Shown: positions 1-6,661 of the stretch, in pieces
Layout: each line of letters starts with the position of its first letter
How positions within the stretch are numbered: the first letter of the stretch is position 1
Source of the DNA: an uncultured Clostridia bacterium
GTDB lineage: Bacteria > Bacillota > Clostridia > Lachnospirales > Lachnospiraceae
Direction: 5' to 3'
DNA length: 9,207 nucleotides
Assembly (NCBI GenBank): GCA_946620335.1
Contig: CAMONF010000298.1
Location: 1-9,207, forward strand
The notes under the pieces: generated by a model
Databases searched by the model: none
Told to the model about the DNA's origin: nothing
What the model saw: only the letters and a program-made list of their open reading frames with translations
Position numbers and translations under genes: made by a program

Positions 1-440
1 ATGGTCTCCGCGGGATCCAGGTCCATCCTGACGGATGCTCCCTTCTTCGCCGCGATCTCCTTGTAATGGCTGCCGGCCACGGCGCTCACGCAGCGGCCGT
101 CAAAGGCCAGGACATCCCCTTCTGCCAGGTCCTTTGTAAGGAATTCATTTACAGTGGGAACGCCGGGCTCGCCCATTTTCATGAGCTCGATGCCGCTGCC
201 GGCCAGCTCTGCGGCCGCGGAGATAAAGAAGCGGCCGTCGGTCCAGAGACGGGCTTCCTTTCGCCCGACGATCATGACGACGTTGTCGCTGGTGCAGCCG
301 GAGAAGAATTCTGTGACTTTGAAAAAGTCCCCGACGTACTCGGACATGTGATAGTCGGAGGAAGTCATGAGGACATGGGAAATGCCTTCCTTGGCCATGA
401 GGGCCTGGAGGCTCTTGATGCGTTCAGATGCTTGGTTCAT
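1..440 (-). CDS. Aminopeptidase P family (Xaa-Pro peptidase), N-terminal part, runs off the window
   Basis: Seen: 146 codons read from an ATG at 438-440 to the window edge with no stop, starting MNQASERIKSLQALMAKEGI. Residues 1-146 match the creatinase/prolidase N-terminal domain. The best landmarks are the segment ending in LWTDGRFFISAA (residues 65-76; family form WTDGRYxxQA), the SSDYHMSEYVGDFF region (27-40) and LAFDGR (111-116). Known of the family: a cytosolic metallopeptidase that removes an N-terminal residue preceding proline, with the dinuclear metal site in the C-terminal pita-bread domain, which is not in this window. The start is supported by an AAGGAG site at 449-454, 8 nt upstream, and a plausible promoter just before it. 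It is a separate transcription unit, 175 nt from the end of the upstream fusion gene. Subfamily (aminopeptidase P, prolidase or creatinase-like) cannot be fixed without the catalytic half. Confidence 0.85.
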   Translation of the reverse strand, partial: MNQASERIKSLQALMAKEGISHVLMTSSDYHMSEYVGDFFKVTEFFSGCTSDNVVMIVGRKEARLWTDGRFFISAAAELAGSGIELMKMGEPGVPTVNEFLTKDLAEGDVLAFDGRCVSAVAGSHYKEIAAKKGASVRMDLDPAET

Positions 441-484
441 AGTGTGTGCTCCTTAAGCTATTAGTGCCGTCTTACGGCTCTCCT

Positions 485-514
485 ATCATACCACTGTTTG
501 TGGCGGGGAAACAA
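485..514 (-). promoter_or_regulatory. Putative sigma-A promoter for the aminopeptidase P gene
   Basis: On the minus strand a TATGAT -10 (485-490) lies 18 nt from a weak TTGTTT -35 (509-514). It is 45 nt upstream of the start codon and 10 nt beyond the long hairpin at 524-605, which therefore separates it from the upstream gene. The -35 is poor, so confidence is moderate. Confidence 0.4.
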
Positions 515-523
515 GGGGGGATA

Positions 524-605
524 AAATGGGAATCAGGGACGGTTCCTTTTCCCACTTTTCTCGAAAGAGAAAAGTGGGAAAAGGAACCGTCCCTGATTCC
601 CATTT
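524..605. repeat. Long perfect hairpin 1, REP/BIME-like doublet
   Basis: Two 39-nt arms (524-562 and 567-605) are exact reverse complements around a GAAA tetraloop (563-566). The arm contains AATCAGGGACGGTTCCTTTT, also present in hairpin 2 (3761-3830), with a related core in hairpin 3 (8892-8962). Each arm is itself a smaller palindrome: TGGGAA (527-532) pairs with TTCCCA (549-554), so the element looks like two inverted copies of a REP-type unit. It begins 10 nt after the stop codon of the HPr/LDH gene. On the minus strand only a short TTTT (523-526) coincides with its end, so it may act as a weak terminator or a 3'-end RNA stabiliser. A link to REP-associated (RAYT) transposases is inference; no transposase is present here. 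Confidence 0.9.
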
Positions 606-615
606 CCCCAGTTTC

Positions 616-1914
616 TCACTTCACCTCTGCCGCCCCATACTCGTTACCTTCATTAAAGTTCCGGGCGTTCTCCATGGTGGTGGCTGCGATGGCCTGGAGG
701 GCCTCCCGGGTAAAGAAGGCCTGGTGGGAGGTCAGGACCAGATTGGGGAACATCTGGAGCCGTGCCGTCACGTCGTTGTTCAGGAAGTCATCGCTGTGGT
801 CCGTGTAGACGTTGCTGCTCTCCCCTTCGTAAACGTCCAGCGCGACGGCGTGGAACTTGCCTTCCTTGAGGGCCTCGATGAGGGCCTCGGTGTCGATCAG
901 GCCGCCGCGGGCGGTGTTGACCAGCATGGCGTGCTTCTTCATGATGGCGATGGTGTCCCGGTTGATCAGGTGATAAGTACCGCCTTCCCCCATGATGAGC
1001 GGGGCGTGAAGGGACACAAGGTCGGCGCGGCGCAGAAGCTCTTCCTTGGAGACATAGGTCAGCAGATCTTCCTCCTCCAGGGCCTTGTTGGGGTAGGCAT
1101 CCCAGCCGATGACGGTCATGCCGTAGCCTTTGCAGATCCTGGCCATGCACTGGCCGATCTTGCCGGTGCCGATGATGCCGGCTACCTTGTTGTGGAGGTC
1201 GTAGCCCAGAAGACCGGAAAGGGCGAAATTGTTGTATTTGACCTTGTAGGAGGCCTTGTGGAGCCGACGGTTGGCCTCCTGGAGAATGGCCATGGCGTGC
1301 TCGGCGACCGCGTAGGGCGAGTAGGCCGGCACGCGGAGGACGGTGATGCCGTATTCCTTGGCGGCTGCCAGGTCCACATTGTTGAAGCCGGCGCAGCGCA
1401 GGAGGATCAGGCGGATCCCGCAATCGTGGAGGATCTCGATGACGTCCCGGCCGGCTTCGTCATTTACGAAAATGCAGACCGCGTCGAATCCTTTGGCCAG
1501 CTGGGCACTCTCGTTGGTCAGGCGGCTGGTGTAGTACTTGATTTCGCAATTGTAGGTCCCTGCCCCCTTGTCCCTGGCCAGCTCGCTGAAATACATTCGG
1601 TCGTAGTCCTTGGTGCCGAAGAAGGCGATCTTCAGGGGCTTCAGTTCCTTTTTGGCGTCATGGGATTCGGAGAGCAGCTCGGTGATGACGCGGGCTGCCT
1701 CGTCCTCGTCCTCGCCGGTGATGGTGAACTCCAGCTCTGCGCCCTTGCCTGCATTGAGCCGCAGGATGGCCAGGACGCGGCGGGCATCCGCCTCACGCTC
1801 ACCGTAGGCTACGGTGACCTGGGACTTGAAGTTGGTGCAGGCCTGGGCAATCATGGCGGCGGGCCTTGCGTGGAGACCGGTTGAGCTTCTGACAATGTGG
1901 AATACTTTTCTCAT
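616..1914 (-). CDS. HPr phosphocarrier domain fused to D-lactate dehydrogenase
   Basis: Seen: one uninterrupted 432-residue frame. Residues 1-85 are an HPr domain with STGLHARPA at 11-19, so the phospho-acceptor His is residue 15 as in free HPr, with Arg17 kept. The regulatory Ser46 position is Arg46. After a short linker (about 82-93), residues 94-432 are a complete D-isomer 2-hydroxyacid dehydrogenase opening KIAFFGTKDYD. It has the NAD motif GTGKIG (249-254), Asp272 at the end of beta-2 (NAD over NADP), and catalytic Arg336 (NTARGG), Glu365 (DVYEGE) and His397 (TSHQAF). These equal Arg235, Glu264 and His296 of Lactobacillus D-LDH at a constant offset of 101, so the enzyme is full length with no gaps. 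Likely reaction: pyruvate + NADH to D-lactate in the cytosol. No ATG lies in the linker, so the fusion is not two overlapping genes. The ATG at 1912-1914 fits HPr numbering, but its ribosome site (AAAGGA, about 13 nt upstream) is weak. A frameshift artefact joining two genes cannot be excluded without reads. The role of the HPr part is unknown; phospho-control of D-LDH is inference. Confidence 0.93.
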   Translation of the reverse strand: MRKVFHIVRSSTGLHARPAAMIAQACTNFKSQVTVAYGEREADARRVLAILRLNAGKGAELEFTITGEDEDEAARVITELLSESHDAKKELKPLKIAFFGTKDYDRMYFSELARDKGAGTYNCEIKYYTSRLTNESAQLAKGFDAVCIFVNDEAGRDVIEILHDCGIRLILLRCAGFNNVDLAAAKEYGITVLRVPAYSPYAVAEHAMAILQEANRRLHKASYKVKYNNFALSGLLGYDLHNKVAGIIGTGKIGQCMARICKGYGMTVIGWDAYPNKALEEEDLLTYVSKEELLRRADLVSLHAPLIMGEGGTYHLINRDTIAIMKKHAMLVNTARGGLIDTEALIEALKEGKFHAVALDVYEGESSNVYTDHSDDFLNNDVTARLQMFPNLVLTSHQAFFTREALQAIAATTMENARNFNEGNEYGAAEVK

Positions 1915-2035
1915 GGATCTTTTCTATTCCTTTCTATTCAGATTTTTGAAAACCGTTCTGTTGATGCGGATGGCCGGCAACTGACGTGGAGTATATCGTC
2001 ATTTCAACAGCTGTGCTGCCAGTGGCTGCCTTGCT
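1915..2035. other. Spacer between the CapA-like gene and the HPr/LDH gene
   Basis: These 121 nt hold no gene I can support. I see neither a clear terminator after the CapA-like stop nor a good -35/-10 pair. A GATATACT box on the minus strand near 1990-2000 could be a -10 but lacks a credible -35. The two genes may therefore be cotranscribed from the promoter at 3697-3725. Confidence 0.4.
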
Positions 2036-3643
2036 TCAAAAATACGGATTCCAGTAGATGGGAACCTTGCCGAGCATGGGCATGATCAGGTCGCGGAAAC
2101 GACCTTCCGCTGTCGCGTCCAGGACCAGGAGCCTGTCGCCTGGGGCGAGCAGGCGGATCAGGATGTCCGAAAAACGAGTATCATCAGTTTCAAAGACAGC
2201 GGTCCGGCGGTTCCTGGCGGCCTCCTCGCAGAGGATCCGCGAATGGGTACCCAGACAGCAGAGGAGACCGATGTCACAGTCTTTGATCTCCTCGGCAAGC
2301 GCACGATGGGCCTCCTCTCCCGCTTTGGGGATGTCAGATGTGATCACCACCAGGCGGCCGGCTTCCGCTGAGGCGGATGTGAAAGCCTGAATCGTTCGGG
2401 CCATTGAGGGCGCGTCCTTTGCGTGGGTGTCGAAGATGATGTCGTAGCCGGCGCAGGTAATGTGTTCATTTCCATCGGCTGTCAGGCGCTTGGGGACTTC
2501 GGTCAAGATCGGAATTCTGTCTTCGGTCTTGATGCGGATCAAATCAAGACAGGGCCCGAAGTCTTCCTTACCATAGAAGGGGTACATGCCGCGGACAGCT
2601 GGAACAAGAGGGGTCATATATTGATTGCCCACATGTTTGAGCGGTACAAATAGATCTTCTACCGTGATATTCCCTTCAGCGTCCCTTTTGAGGGTGATCC
2701 TTACGACGACGGCCGCAAAATGTGTCGCATTCGGCTTGCCGGACAAGAGATTGCCAATAGCGGTCGCCATTGGCACGACCCGGCCGTCGGCGGTTTCATG
2801 CTTCCAGTATTTGCCGACCAGAGTCTTGCCGGTACATACGACATAGTCTGCTCCGGCTTCCGCTGCTTTCTTCGCGGCAGAAGCGCGTTCAGTGCCGGTA
2901 ATGTCGACGTCACCCGGCTCAGCGTTGATGTAAGCGAGGATGAATTCGGCGCCGCGGTCCCGCAAATTTGCCACATCCGATTTCAGCTTTTTGGATTTGA
3001 AGATTTGAATGGATTCCTCAGCGCCTTTTTTGTCGATATAACGATCTATACCTGCACAGTCCAGGGTGTAAGAGAGGATTCCTACTTTGATTCCGTTGAC
3101 TTCGAAAAGCGGTGATTTGTCTTTACCGATGCCGCCGGGAATGAGCCCTGCCGCCGTGATGTTGTCAAGCGTTTTCCAGATACCGTTCGTGCCTGCGTCC
3201 ACCAGATGTGCGTTGGCACCGGCGAGGCAGTCGATTCCCACCTGCCGGATGGCTGTCAGCAGTTCAGGCCGCCCATTGTGATAATTCTTTTCGTTAACCA
3301 GCTCCGAGGGGAGATAATCCTCAGAGAAGGCGGAGCAGATGGAGGCCACATTGAGATCCGACCCCATAAAGACGGGAGGGAGAAAGCGCAGGCTGGGGAG
3401 AAAATCGTAGTTCCGGCTTAGTAGTCCTTTGACACCTACACTGGCGTCATAGCGGAACAACCCGCCGCAGGAAATGACGGCTTCTCCGGAGCGGGTGTCT
3501 TCGAGGCGCTTATATATGTTGGCTTCTTCATCCAGAATATAGGTATTCCGGGGCAGCTCTGTCGCGAGTGAGGTCTTGAGAAGCCTGGGCTTTAAGAGCT
3601 CGTAGGGCGAATGTGCGCTGGTTGAGGGGGTTTGTTCAATCAT
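2036..3643 (-). CDS. Degenerate CapA (PGA_cap) protein with a C-terminal MurF-like domain
   Basis: Seen: 535 residues from the ATG at 3641-3643, chosen because AAGGAG sits 8 nt upstream; a longer in-frame TTG start at 3688 has no such site and lies inside the likely leader. Residues about 55-315 resemble the CapA/PGA_cap metallophosphatase-like fold: ANAHLVDAG (143-151; family ANNHxxDxG), GIKVGILSYT (184-193), EAGADYVVCTG (262-272) and MATAIGNLLSG (292-302). Expected functional residues are missing: the early GD is GG (60-61), HWGxE is YINAE (238-242), and GHxPH is CTGKT (270-274). Residues about 395-520 resemble the Mur ligase C-terminal domain, closest to MurF: DTHAKDAPSM (405-414; MurF DxYNANPxSM), a GRLVVITSDIPKAGEEAHR stretch (429-446) and PGDRLLVLDA (501-510). 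The central ATP-binding Mur domain is absent, and I see no signal peptide or membrane segment. Function unknown; perhaps a non-catalytic partner in poly-gamma-glutamate or wall-precursor handling (inference). Confidence 0.75.
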   Translation of the reverse strand: MIEQTPSTSAHSPYELLKPRLLKTSLATELPRNTYILDEEANIYKRLEDTRSGEAVISCGGLFRYDASVGVKGLLSRNYDFLPSLRFLPPVFMGSDLNVASICSAFSEDYLPSELVNEKNYHNGRPELLTAIRQVGIDCLAGANAHLVDAGTNGIWKTLDNITAAGLIPGGIGKDKSPLFEVNGIKVGILSYTLDCAGIDRYIDKKGAEESIQIFKSKKLKSDVANLRDRGAEFILAYINAEPGDVDITGTERASAAKKAAEAGADYVVCTGKTLVGKYWKHETADGRVVPMATAIGNLLSGKPNATHFAAVVVRITLKRDAEGNITVEDLFVPLKHVGNQYMTPLVPAVRGMYPFYGKEDFGPCLDLIRIKTEDRIPILTEVPKRLTADGNEHITCAGYDIIFDTHAKDAPSMARTIQAFTSASAEAGRLVVITSDIPKAGEEAHRALAEEIKDCDIGLLCCLGTHSRILCEEAARNRRTAVFETDDTRFSDILIRLLAPGDRLLVLDATAEGRFRDLIMPMLGKVPIYWNPYF

Positions 3644-3696
3644 AGTCAGTACTCCTTGGATAGATTTGAGATCGTAATCCCTGGACAACTGAGAGC

Positions 3697-3725
3697 ATTA
3701 TACCATAAGCTCGCCGGGACAGCAA
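3697..3725 (-). promoter_or_regulatory. Extended -10 promoter for the CapA-like gene
   Basis: The minus strand reads TATGGTATAAT: a perfect TATAAT (3697-3702) with the TGn extension. A partial -35 TTGCTG (3720-3725) lies 17 nt away. Transcription would start near 3690, giving a leader of about 47 nt that includes the AAGGAG site of the ATG at 3643. This supports the shorter start. Confidence 0.6.
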
Positions 3726-3729
3726 CACT

Positions 3730-3760
3730 GGGGGGCTTTGGGGGCTTGCGGGAAGGGGGG
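3730..3760 (+). other. G-rich tract, possible G-quadruplex
   Basis: Four G runs of 6, 5, 3 and 6 on the plus strand (3730-3735, 3740-3744, 3750-3752, 3755-3760) are separated by loops of 4, 5 and 2 nt. This meets the usual G4 pattern. It lies between the CapA-like promoter and hairpin 2. Whether it folds is untested. Confidence 0.45.
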
Positions 3761-3830
3761 CAGAACTGGAATCAGGGACGGTTCCTTTTCCAGTAAACTG
3801 GAAAAGGAACCGTCCCTGATTCCAGTTCTG
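3761..3830. repeat. Long perfect hairpin 2, REP/BIME-like doublet
   Basis: Arms of 34 nt (3761-3794 and 3797-3830) are exact reverse complements around AA. It shares GGAATCAGGGACGGTTCCTT with hairpin 1. Each arm contains its own inverted repeat, ACTGGAA (3765-3771) with TTCCAGT (3788-3794). Compared with hairpin 1, the bases flanking GGAA/TTCC have changed on both sides so that pairing is kept. It sits 25 nt beyond the Ig-like gene's terminator and just upstream of the CapA-like promoter, so it is not needed as a terminator here. Confidence 0.9.
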
Positions 3831-3855
3831 TCCCTCTATATTGTCTCCGAACAGG

Positions 3856-3894
3856 AAAAAAACGCCCCTCCCTGCGTGGCCAGGGAGAGGCGTT
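3856..3894 (-). terminator. Rho-independent terminator of the Ig-like protein gene
   Basis: The minus-strand RNA forms a 14-bp stem (3894-3881 with 3874-3861) around a 6-nt loop and runs into a stretch of seven U (3862-3856) that overlaps the foot of the stem. The only non-Watson-Crick pair is U-G in minus-strand RNA but would be a C-A mismatch in plus-strand RNA, so it favours minus-strand transcription. It begins 25 nt after the stop codon at 3920. Confidence 0.9.
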
Positions 3895-3919
3895 GGTACC
3901 GGTACAAAGAAGAGCTTAA

Positions 3920-4855
3920 TTACTTGACGTAAACGTAGCAGTTCTTCGCGCCCTTATAGTACTGGCTTGTGTTGGTGTTGTAGACCTGAATCTTATACTT
4001 ACCCTTCGGAGCACCCTTCTTGACAGTGACCTTGCCGGTCTTGCTGACAGTGACCCACTTGGAAGTGGACTTGTAAGCAAGCTTTGTGCCGGGCTCGCCG
4101 GTAGCACCCAGGTTGTAGGTGCGGGCCTTGGAGTCGACAGCAGACTTCTTGAAGGTCTTCTTCTGCTTGGCAAAGCTGATGTGCGGGTAGCTCTTCTTGA
4201 TGGTAATGTTGGCTACCTGTGTCTTTGTAGCCTTATAGTTCAGAGTCTCGGCGATCTTTGCGTATACATGGGTATCGCCCACTATGTATTTAGCATCAGA
4301 GTTCGCCGGGTGAGAAACGGTGGATCCATTGATAGTGAAGCCTCTGTTCAGACCATACTGCGTCAGATAATAGGTGATCTCGCCATCAGACACGGCTGTC
4401 GCATTGACTTCGACAGACACGCTCGTGTTGTAGACCTCGTACATCTGATACTTTTTATTTACGAAAGAGGCCTTCAGCTGGGGATCCGCCTTGGCAATCT
4501 TAACGGTAGCTGTAGCTTCTCCTGCGAAACGGCCCTTGCCTTCGGCTTTGACCTTGTAAGTGCCGGCGTTCTCAACGGGAACGTCTGTACCGATCTCGGT
4601 CTGATCTGCCTTACCGTCATTGCCGGTCCATTCGATCTCGTTAATGACGTAATCCTCACCGGCTGTCAGCTTGGCGCCATTCTCATCCTCGAAGAGGATG
4701 AGGCTGCTCTGATCGGCTCCGTTGTAGGTCCCATTGGTTGTTTTGCCAATGATGGCTTTTCCCTGCGGAGAGTCCTGAGCAGCAGCGACTGACATGGCCG
4801 GTACGGCAAGAGTTACGGCAAGAAGAAGAGCTGCAGCCTTTTTAAATAAGCGCAT
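3920..4855 (-). CDS. Secreted protein with bacterial Ig-like domains
   Basis: Seen: 311 residues with a typical Sec signal peptide: MRLFKK, a hydrophobic stretch at 7-22, and likely cleavage after Ala26 (AAA before QDSP). The mature part is beta-rich and reads as tandem Ig-like modules: about 35-122 (ending GTYKVKAEGKGRFAGEATAT), 125-220 and 225-311. The last contains WVTVSKTGKVTVKKGAPKGK (267-286), the Big_2-type pattern common in Clostridia surface proteins, and is lysine-rich. There is no LPXTG motif, choline-binding repeat, SLH domain or C-terminal membrane segment, so it is probably released or held by charge at the wall. The start is certain: AAGGAGGT lies 7 nt before the ATG. It follows the cps operon by 215 nt and ends at its own terminator, so it may be transcribed from the operon or from a nearby promoter I could not fix. 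Binding partner unknown; adhesion or matrix role is inference. Confidence 0.85.
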   Translation of the reverse strand: MRLFKKAAALLLAVTLAVPAMSVAAAQDSPQGKAIIGKTTNGTYNGADQSSLILFEDENGAKLTAGEDYVINEIEWTGNDGKADQTEIGTDVPVENAGTYKVKAEGKGRFAGEATATVKIAKADPQLKASFVNKKYQMYEVYNTSVSVEVNATAVSDGEITYYLTQYGLNRGFTINGSTVSHPANSDAKYIVGDTHVYAKIAETLNYKATKTQVANITIKKSYPHISFAKQKKTFKKSAVDSKARTYNLGATGEPGTKLAYKSTSKWVTVSKTGKVTVKKGAPKGKYKIQVYNTNTSQYYKGAKNCYVYVK

Positions 4856-5071
4856 TGGTATCTACCTCCTTGAAACGTGGAAGTCCGTCTGCCACGCGGC
4901 GGTCCTCCATGAATGTTAAGATATACCAGTCGCTTTCACTTGCGTCGGCAGGCGTTTACCCCCCTAAACGCTCACGTTCGGCAGCTGACATATCTTGGTA
5001 TATAATCACAGGCCATGCCGCTCCATGGCGGCGAACCTGTAATTACTGAGATGAAAAGGCGAAGCTGTCCA
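4856..5071. other. Structured intergenic region between cpsD and the Ig-like gene
   Basis: No gene seen. Contents: the AAGGAGGT ribosome site of the Ig-like gene; a 7-bp perfect inverted repeat around six C (4952-4971); complementary 8-mers TGGTATAT/ATATACCA at 4996-5003 and 4921-4928 that enclose the inverted repeat; and a GC-rich hairpin at 5008-5040 (ACAGG/CCTGT with inner GCCGC/GCGGC) about 30 nt after the cpsD stop. That last hairpin could slow or end transcription, but no T run follows. I found no riboswitch consensus that fits and no confident promoter. Confidence 0.5.
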
Positions 5072-5764
5072 TTACTTGTCAGAGTAATAGTAATCGCCGT
5101 ATCTGGAATAATACTTGTAGTAGGCGCTTCCGCGCATCTCGGCACGGTTTAAAATGGTGCCGATTAGCGGGCAGCCGACCCGCTCAAGCTGTTGGAGTGA
5201 ATCGCGGATCTGCCTCCGGGACGTCTCGCCGCAGCGGATGACCAGCAGGGCGCCGTCGCAGCGGGAGGCGATGAGGGATCCGTCGGAAACGTTGTTGAGA
5301 GGCGGCGAGTCGATGATGACATACCGGAACTCTGTCGCAAGCCGCTCCAGGAGCTGCTTGAAACGCTTGTCCTCCAGCAGGTGTGACGGATTTTCCAGAA
5401 TATTGGTGACCGGGATAATGAAGCCATTCTCCACGTTGGTCTCGTAGATGATATCCTCGTACTCCGCGAGGCCGGACAGATAGTAGTCGATGCCCGGATT
5501 TTCGTCGAAGCCCGTGACCTTGTGCCGCTCCTTGAGAACGGTCTTGCGCATGTCCGCGTCCACCAGGACGGACTTAAAGCCGGATTCGGCCATCATTCTC
5601 CAGAGGTTCAAAGCTACAGTGCTCTTTCCCTCGTTAGGGAAGGTGCTGGCCACGATGATCTTCTTGGTGCTCACGCCGGAGAACTTGATGTTGACGCGGA
5701 GCCGGTTCATGGCCTCCTCGACGGCGTAAGGCAGCTCGGGGAGCTCAAGTTCCATATGCTTCAT
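5072..5764 (-). CDS. cpsD: Capsule/EPS tyrosine autokinase CpsD (BY-kinase)
   Basis: Seen: 230 residues with the three BY-kinase nucleotide motifs: Walker A ASTFPNEGKST (39-49), Walker A' VLVDADMR (66-73) and Walker B VIIDSPP (149-155). The C-terminal tyrosine cluster YYKYYSRYGDYYYSDK (215-230) has eight tyrosines. Near the N-terminus EEAMNRLRVNIKFS (16-29) matches the family's EAYRxLRxNI oligomerisation motif. Known: this cytosolic kinase has no membrane segment, is activated by the cytoplasmic tail of CpsC, autophosphorylates its tyrosine tail, and its cycle of phosphorylation and CpsB-driven dephosphorylation controls polysaccharide length or export. The ATG (5762-5764) overlaps the cpsC stop as ATGA, implying coupled translation, with a purine-rich AGGGGG site about 7 nt upstream. 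It is the last gene of the cps operon in view. All motifs are intact, so it should be active. Confidence 0.95.
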   Translation of the reverse strand: MKHMELELPELPYAVEEAMNRLRVNIKFSGVSTKKIIVASTFPNEGKSTVALNLWRMMAESGFKSVLVDADMRKTVLKERHKVTGFDENPGIDYYLSGLAEYEDIIYETNVENGFIIPVTNILENPSHLLEDKRFKQLLERLATEFRYVIIDSPPLNNVSDGSLIASRCDGALLVIRCGETSRRQIRDSLQQLERVGCPLIGTILNRAEMRGSAYYKYYSRYGDYYYSDK

Positions 5765-6594
5765 GAGGCTGCCCCCTTTCTCTGCTTGCTGCTGACCTTC
5801 CTGCGTTTCTTCTTCCCGTCAGCGGGCTTACTGTTCAGGGTTTCATTTTCCGGAATGGTGGTGAGCGGAACGATGCCGAAGTACTTCTCCATGTCCTCAG
5901 AGGAGTGAATGGTATCGTCAAGGATGTAGAGAAGGGTGAAGATGCCGATGGCGACGACGGCGCCGAGCAGGGCTCCGATCAGGGTGAAGCGCAGATAGCT
6001 CGGACCGGCCTTGACCGTGCTGACCCGGGCGACCTGGGCGATGTTGGGCGCGCTGGTGCTCATGGTGACGGGAAGGTAACGGACAGCCACCTCAGCCATG
6101 GTGTTGGCGATGTCGCAGGCCTGCTGGGCGTCCGTGCTGGTGACCGTGATGTTGAGAATACGGGTCTGGGCCGGATTGGTCAGGGAAATCATCTTGACCA
6201 GCTGCTCAGAGGTCATCTCCAGGTCCAGCTCGTCGATGATCTGGTCCAGGACCGGATAGCTGAGCATGAGCTGGGAATAGTCCGATGTGAGGGAGGTGCC
6301 CAGGTTCAGGTCGGAAATATCGACCACCGAATCCTTGGAAGCCGACACCACGTACAGCTTGGACGTGGAGGTATAGGTGGGCTTGATCAGGAAGAAGGAA
6401 AAGGCGCTGAGCAGCAGAGCTCCCAGCAGCAGGGCGAAAATGATGTAGTGGATCTTGTCGAACAGCACATAGGCAAGGTCCAGAAGGTCGATCTCCATCT
6501 CCTCGCTCTCAGCCGGGAGCCGCAGGAGCGGATATCTGGAATCCGCCGGATGCGCGTTCTCCCGGGCGCTGCCGTGTTCTGGTGTCTGGTTCAT
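5761..6594 (-). CDS. cpsC: Wzz/CpsC-type polysaccharide co-polymerase and kinase activator
   Basis: Seen: 277 residues. The N-terminus is cytosolic (1-48) with EEMEIDLLDLAYVLFDKIHY (31-50) typical of the Wzz domain. Membrane segment 1 is about 50-70, followed by KPTYTSTSKLYV (71-82), the classic start of the external domain. The external part spans about 71-200 and ends in a proline-containing approach (GPSYLRF, 197-203). Membrane segment 2 is about 204-224, then a cytosolic tail of some 53 residues with a basic stretch KKKRRKVSSKQRK (261-273). Known: in Bacillota this protein lacks a fused kinase and instead activates the separate CpsD through its tail. The strongly basic end is longer than I expect for the family and may bind CpsD or lipid. 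The ATG has AAGGAG 7 nt upstream. The 67-nt gap before it, larger than others in the operon, holds a TGATATAAA box that could be a weak internal extended -10 promoter. Confidence 0.92.
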   Translation of the reverse strand: MNQTPEHGSARENAHPADSRYPLLRLPAESEEMEIDLLDLAYVLFDKIHYIIFALLLGALLLSAFSFFLIKPTYTSTSKLYVVSASKDSVVDISDLNLGTSLTSDYSQLMLSYPVLDQIIDELDLEMTSEQLVKMISLTNPAQTRILNITVTSTDAQQACDIANTMAEVAVRYLPVTMSTSAPNIAQVARVSTVKAGPSYLRFTLIGALLGAVVAIGIFTLLYILDDTIHSSEDMEKYFGIVPLTTIPENETLNSKPADGKKKRRKVSSKQRKGAAS

Positions 6595-6661
6595 AGATAA
6601 GCTCCTTTTGTTTTATATCAGTCTCAACGGCTGCTTCGCCGGATGCGACCGCCCTGCCGGG

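Noticed and set aside
526..1884. A 452-codon open frame on the plus strand
   Set aside because: It is exactly antisense to the HPr/LDH gene, whose domains and catalytic residues are unmistakable. Its product is low complexity and matches no domain; GC-rich coding DNA often leaves the opposite strand open.
3644..3688. A longer CapA-like protein starting at TTG 3688
   Set aside because: No ribosome site, and it would begin only about 9 nt after the -10. The ATG at 3643 has AAGGAG at ideal spacing.
4921..5003. c-di-GMP-I (GEMM) riboswitch
   Set aside because: GACGCAAG and a GAAA segment are reminiscent, but the paired arms and spacing of the class are missing and the candidate pairing is different.
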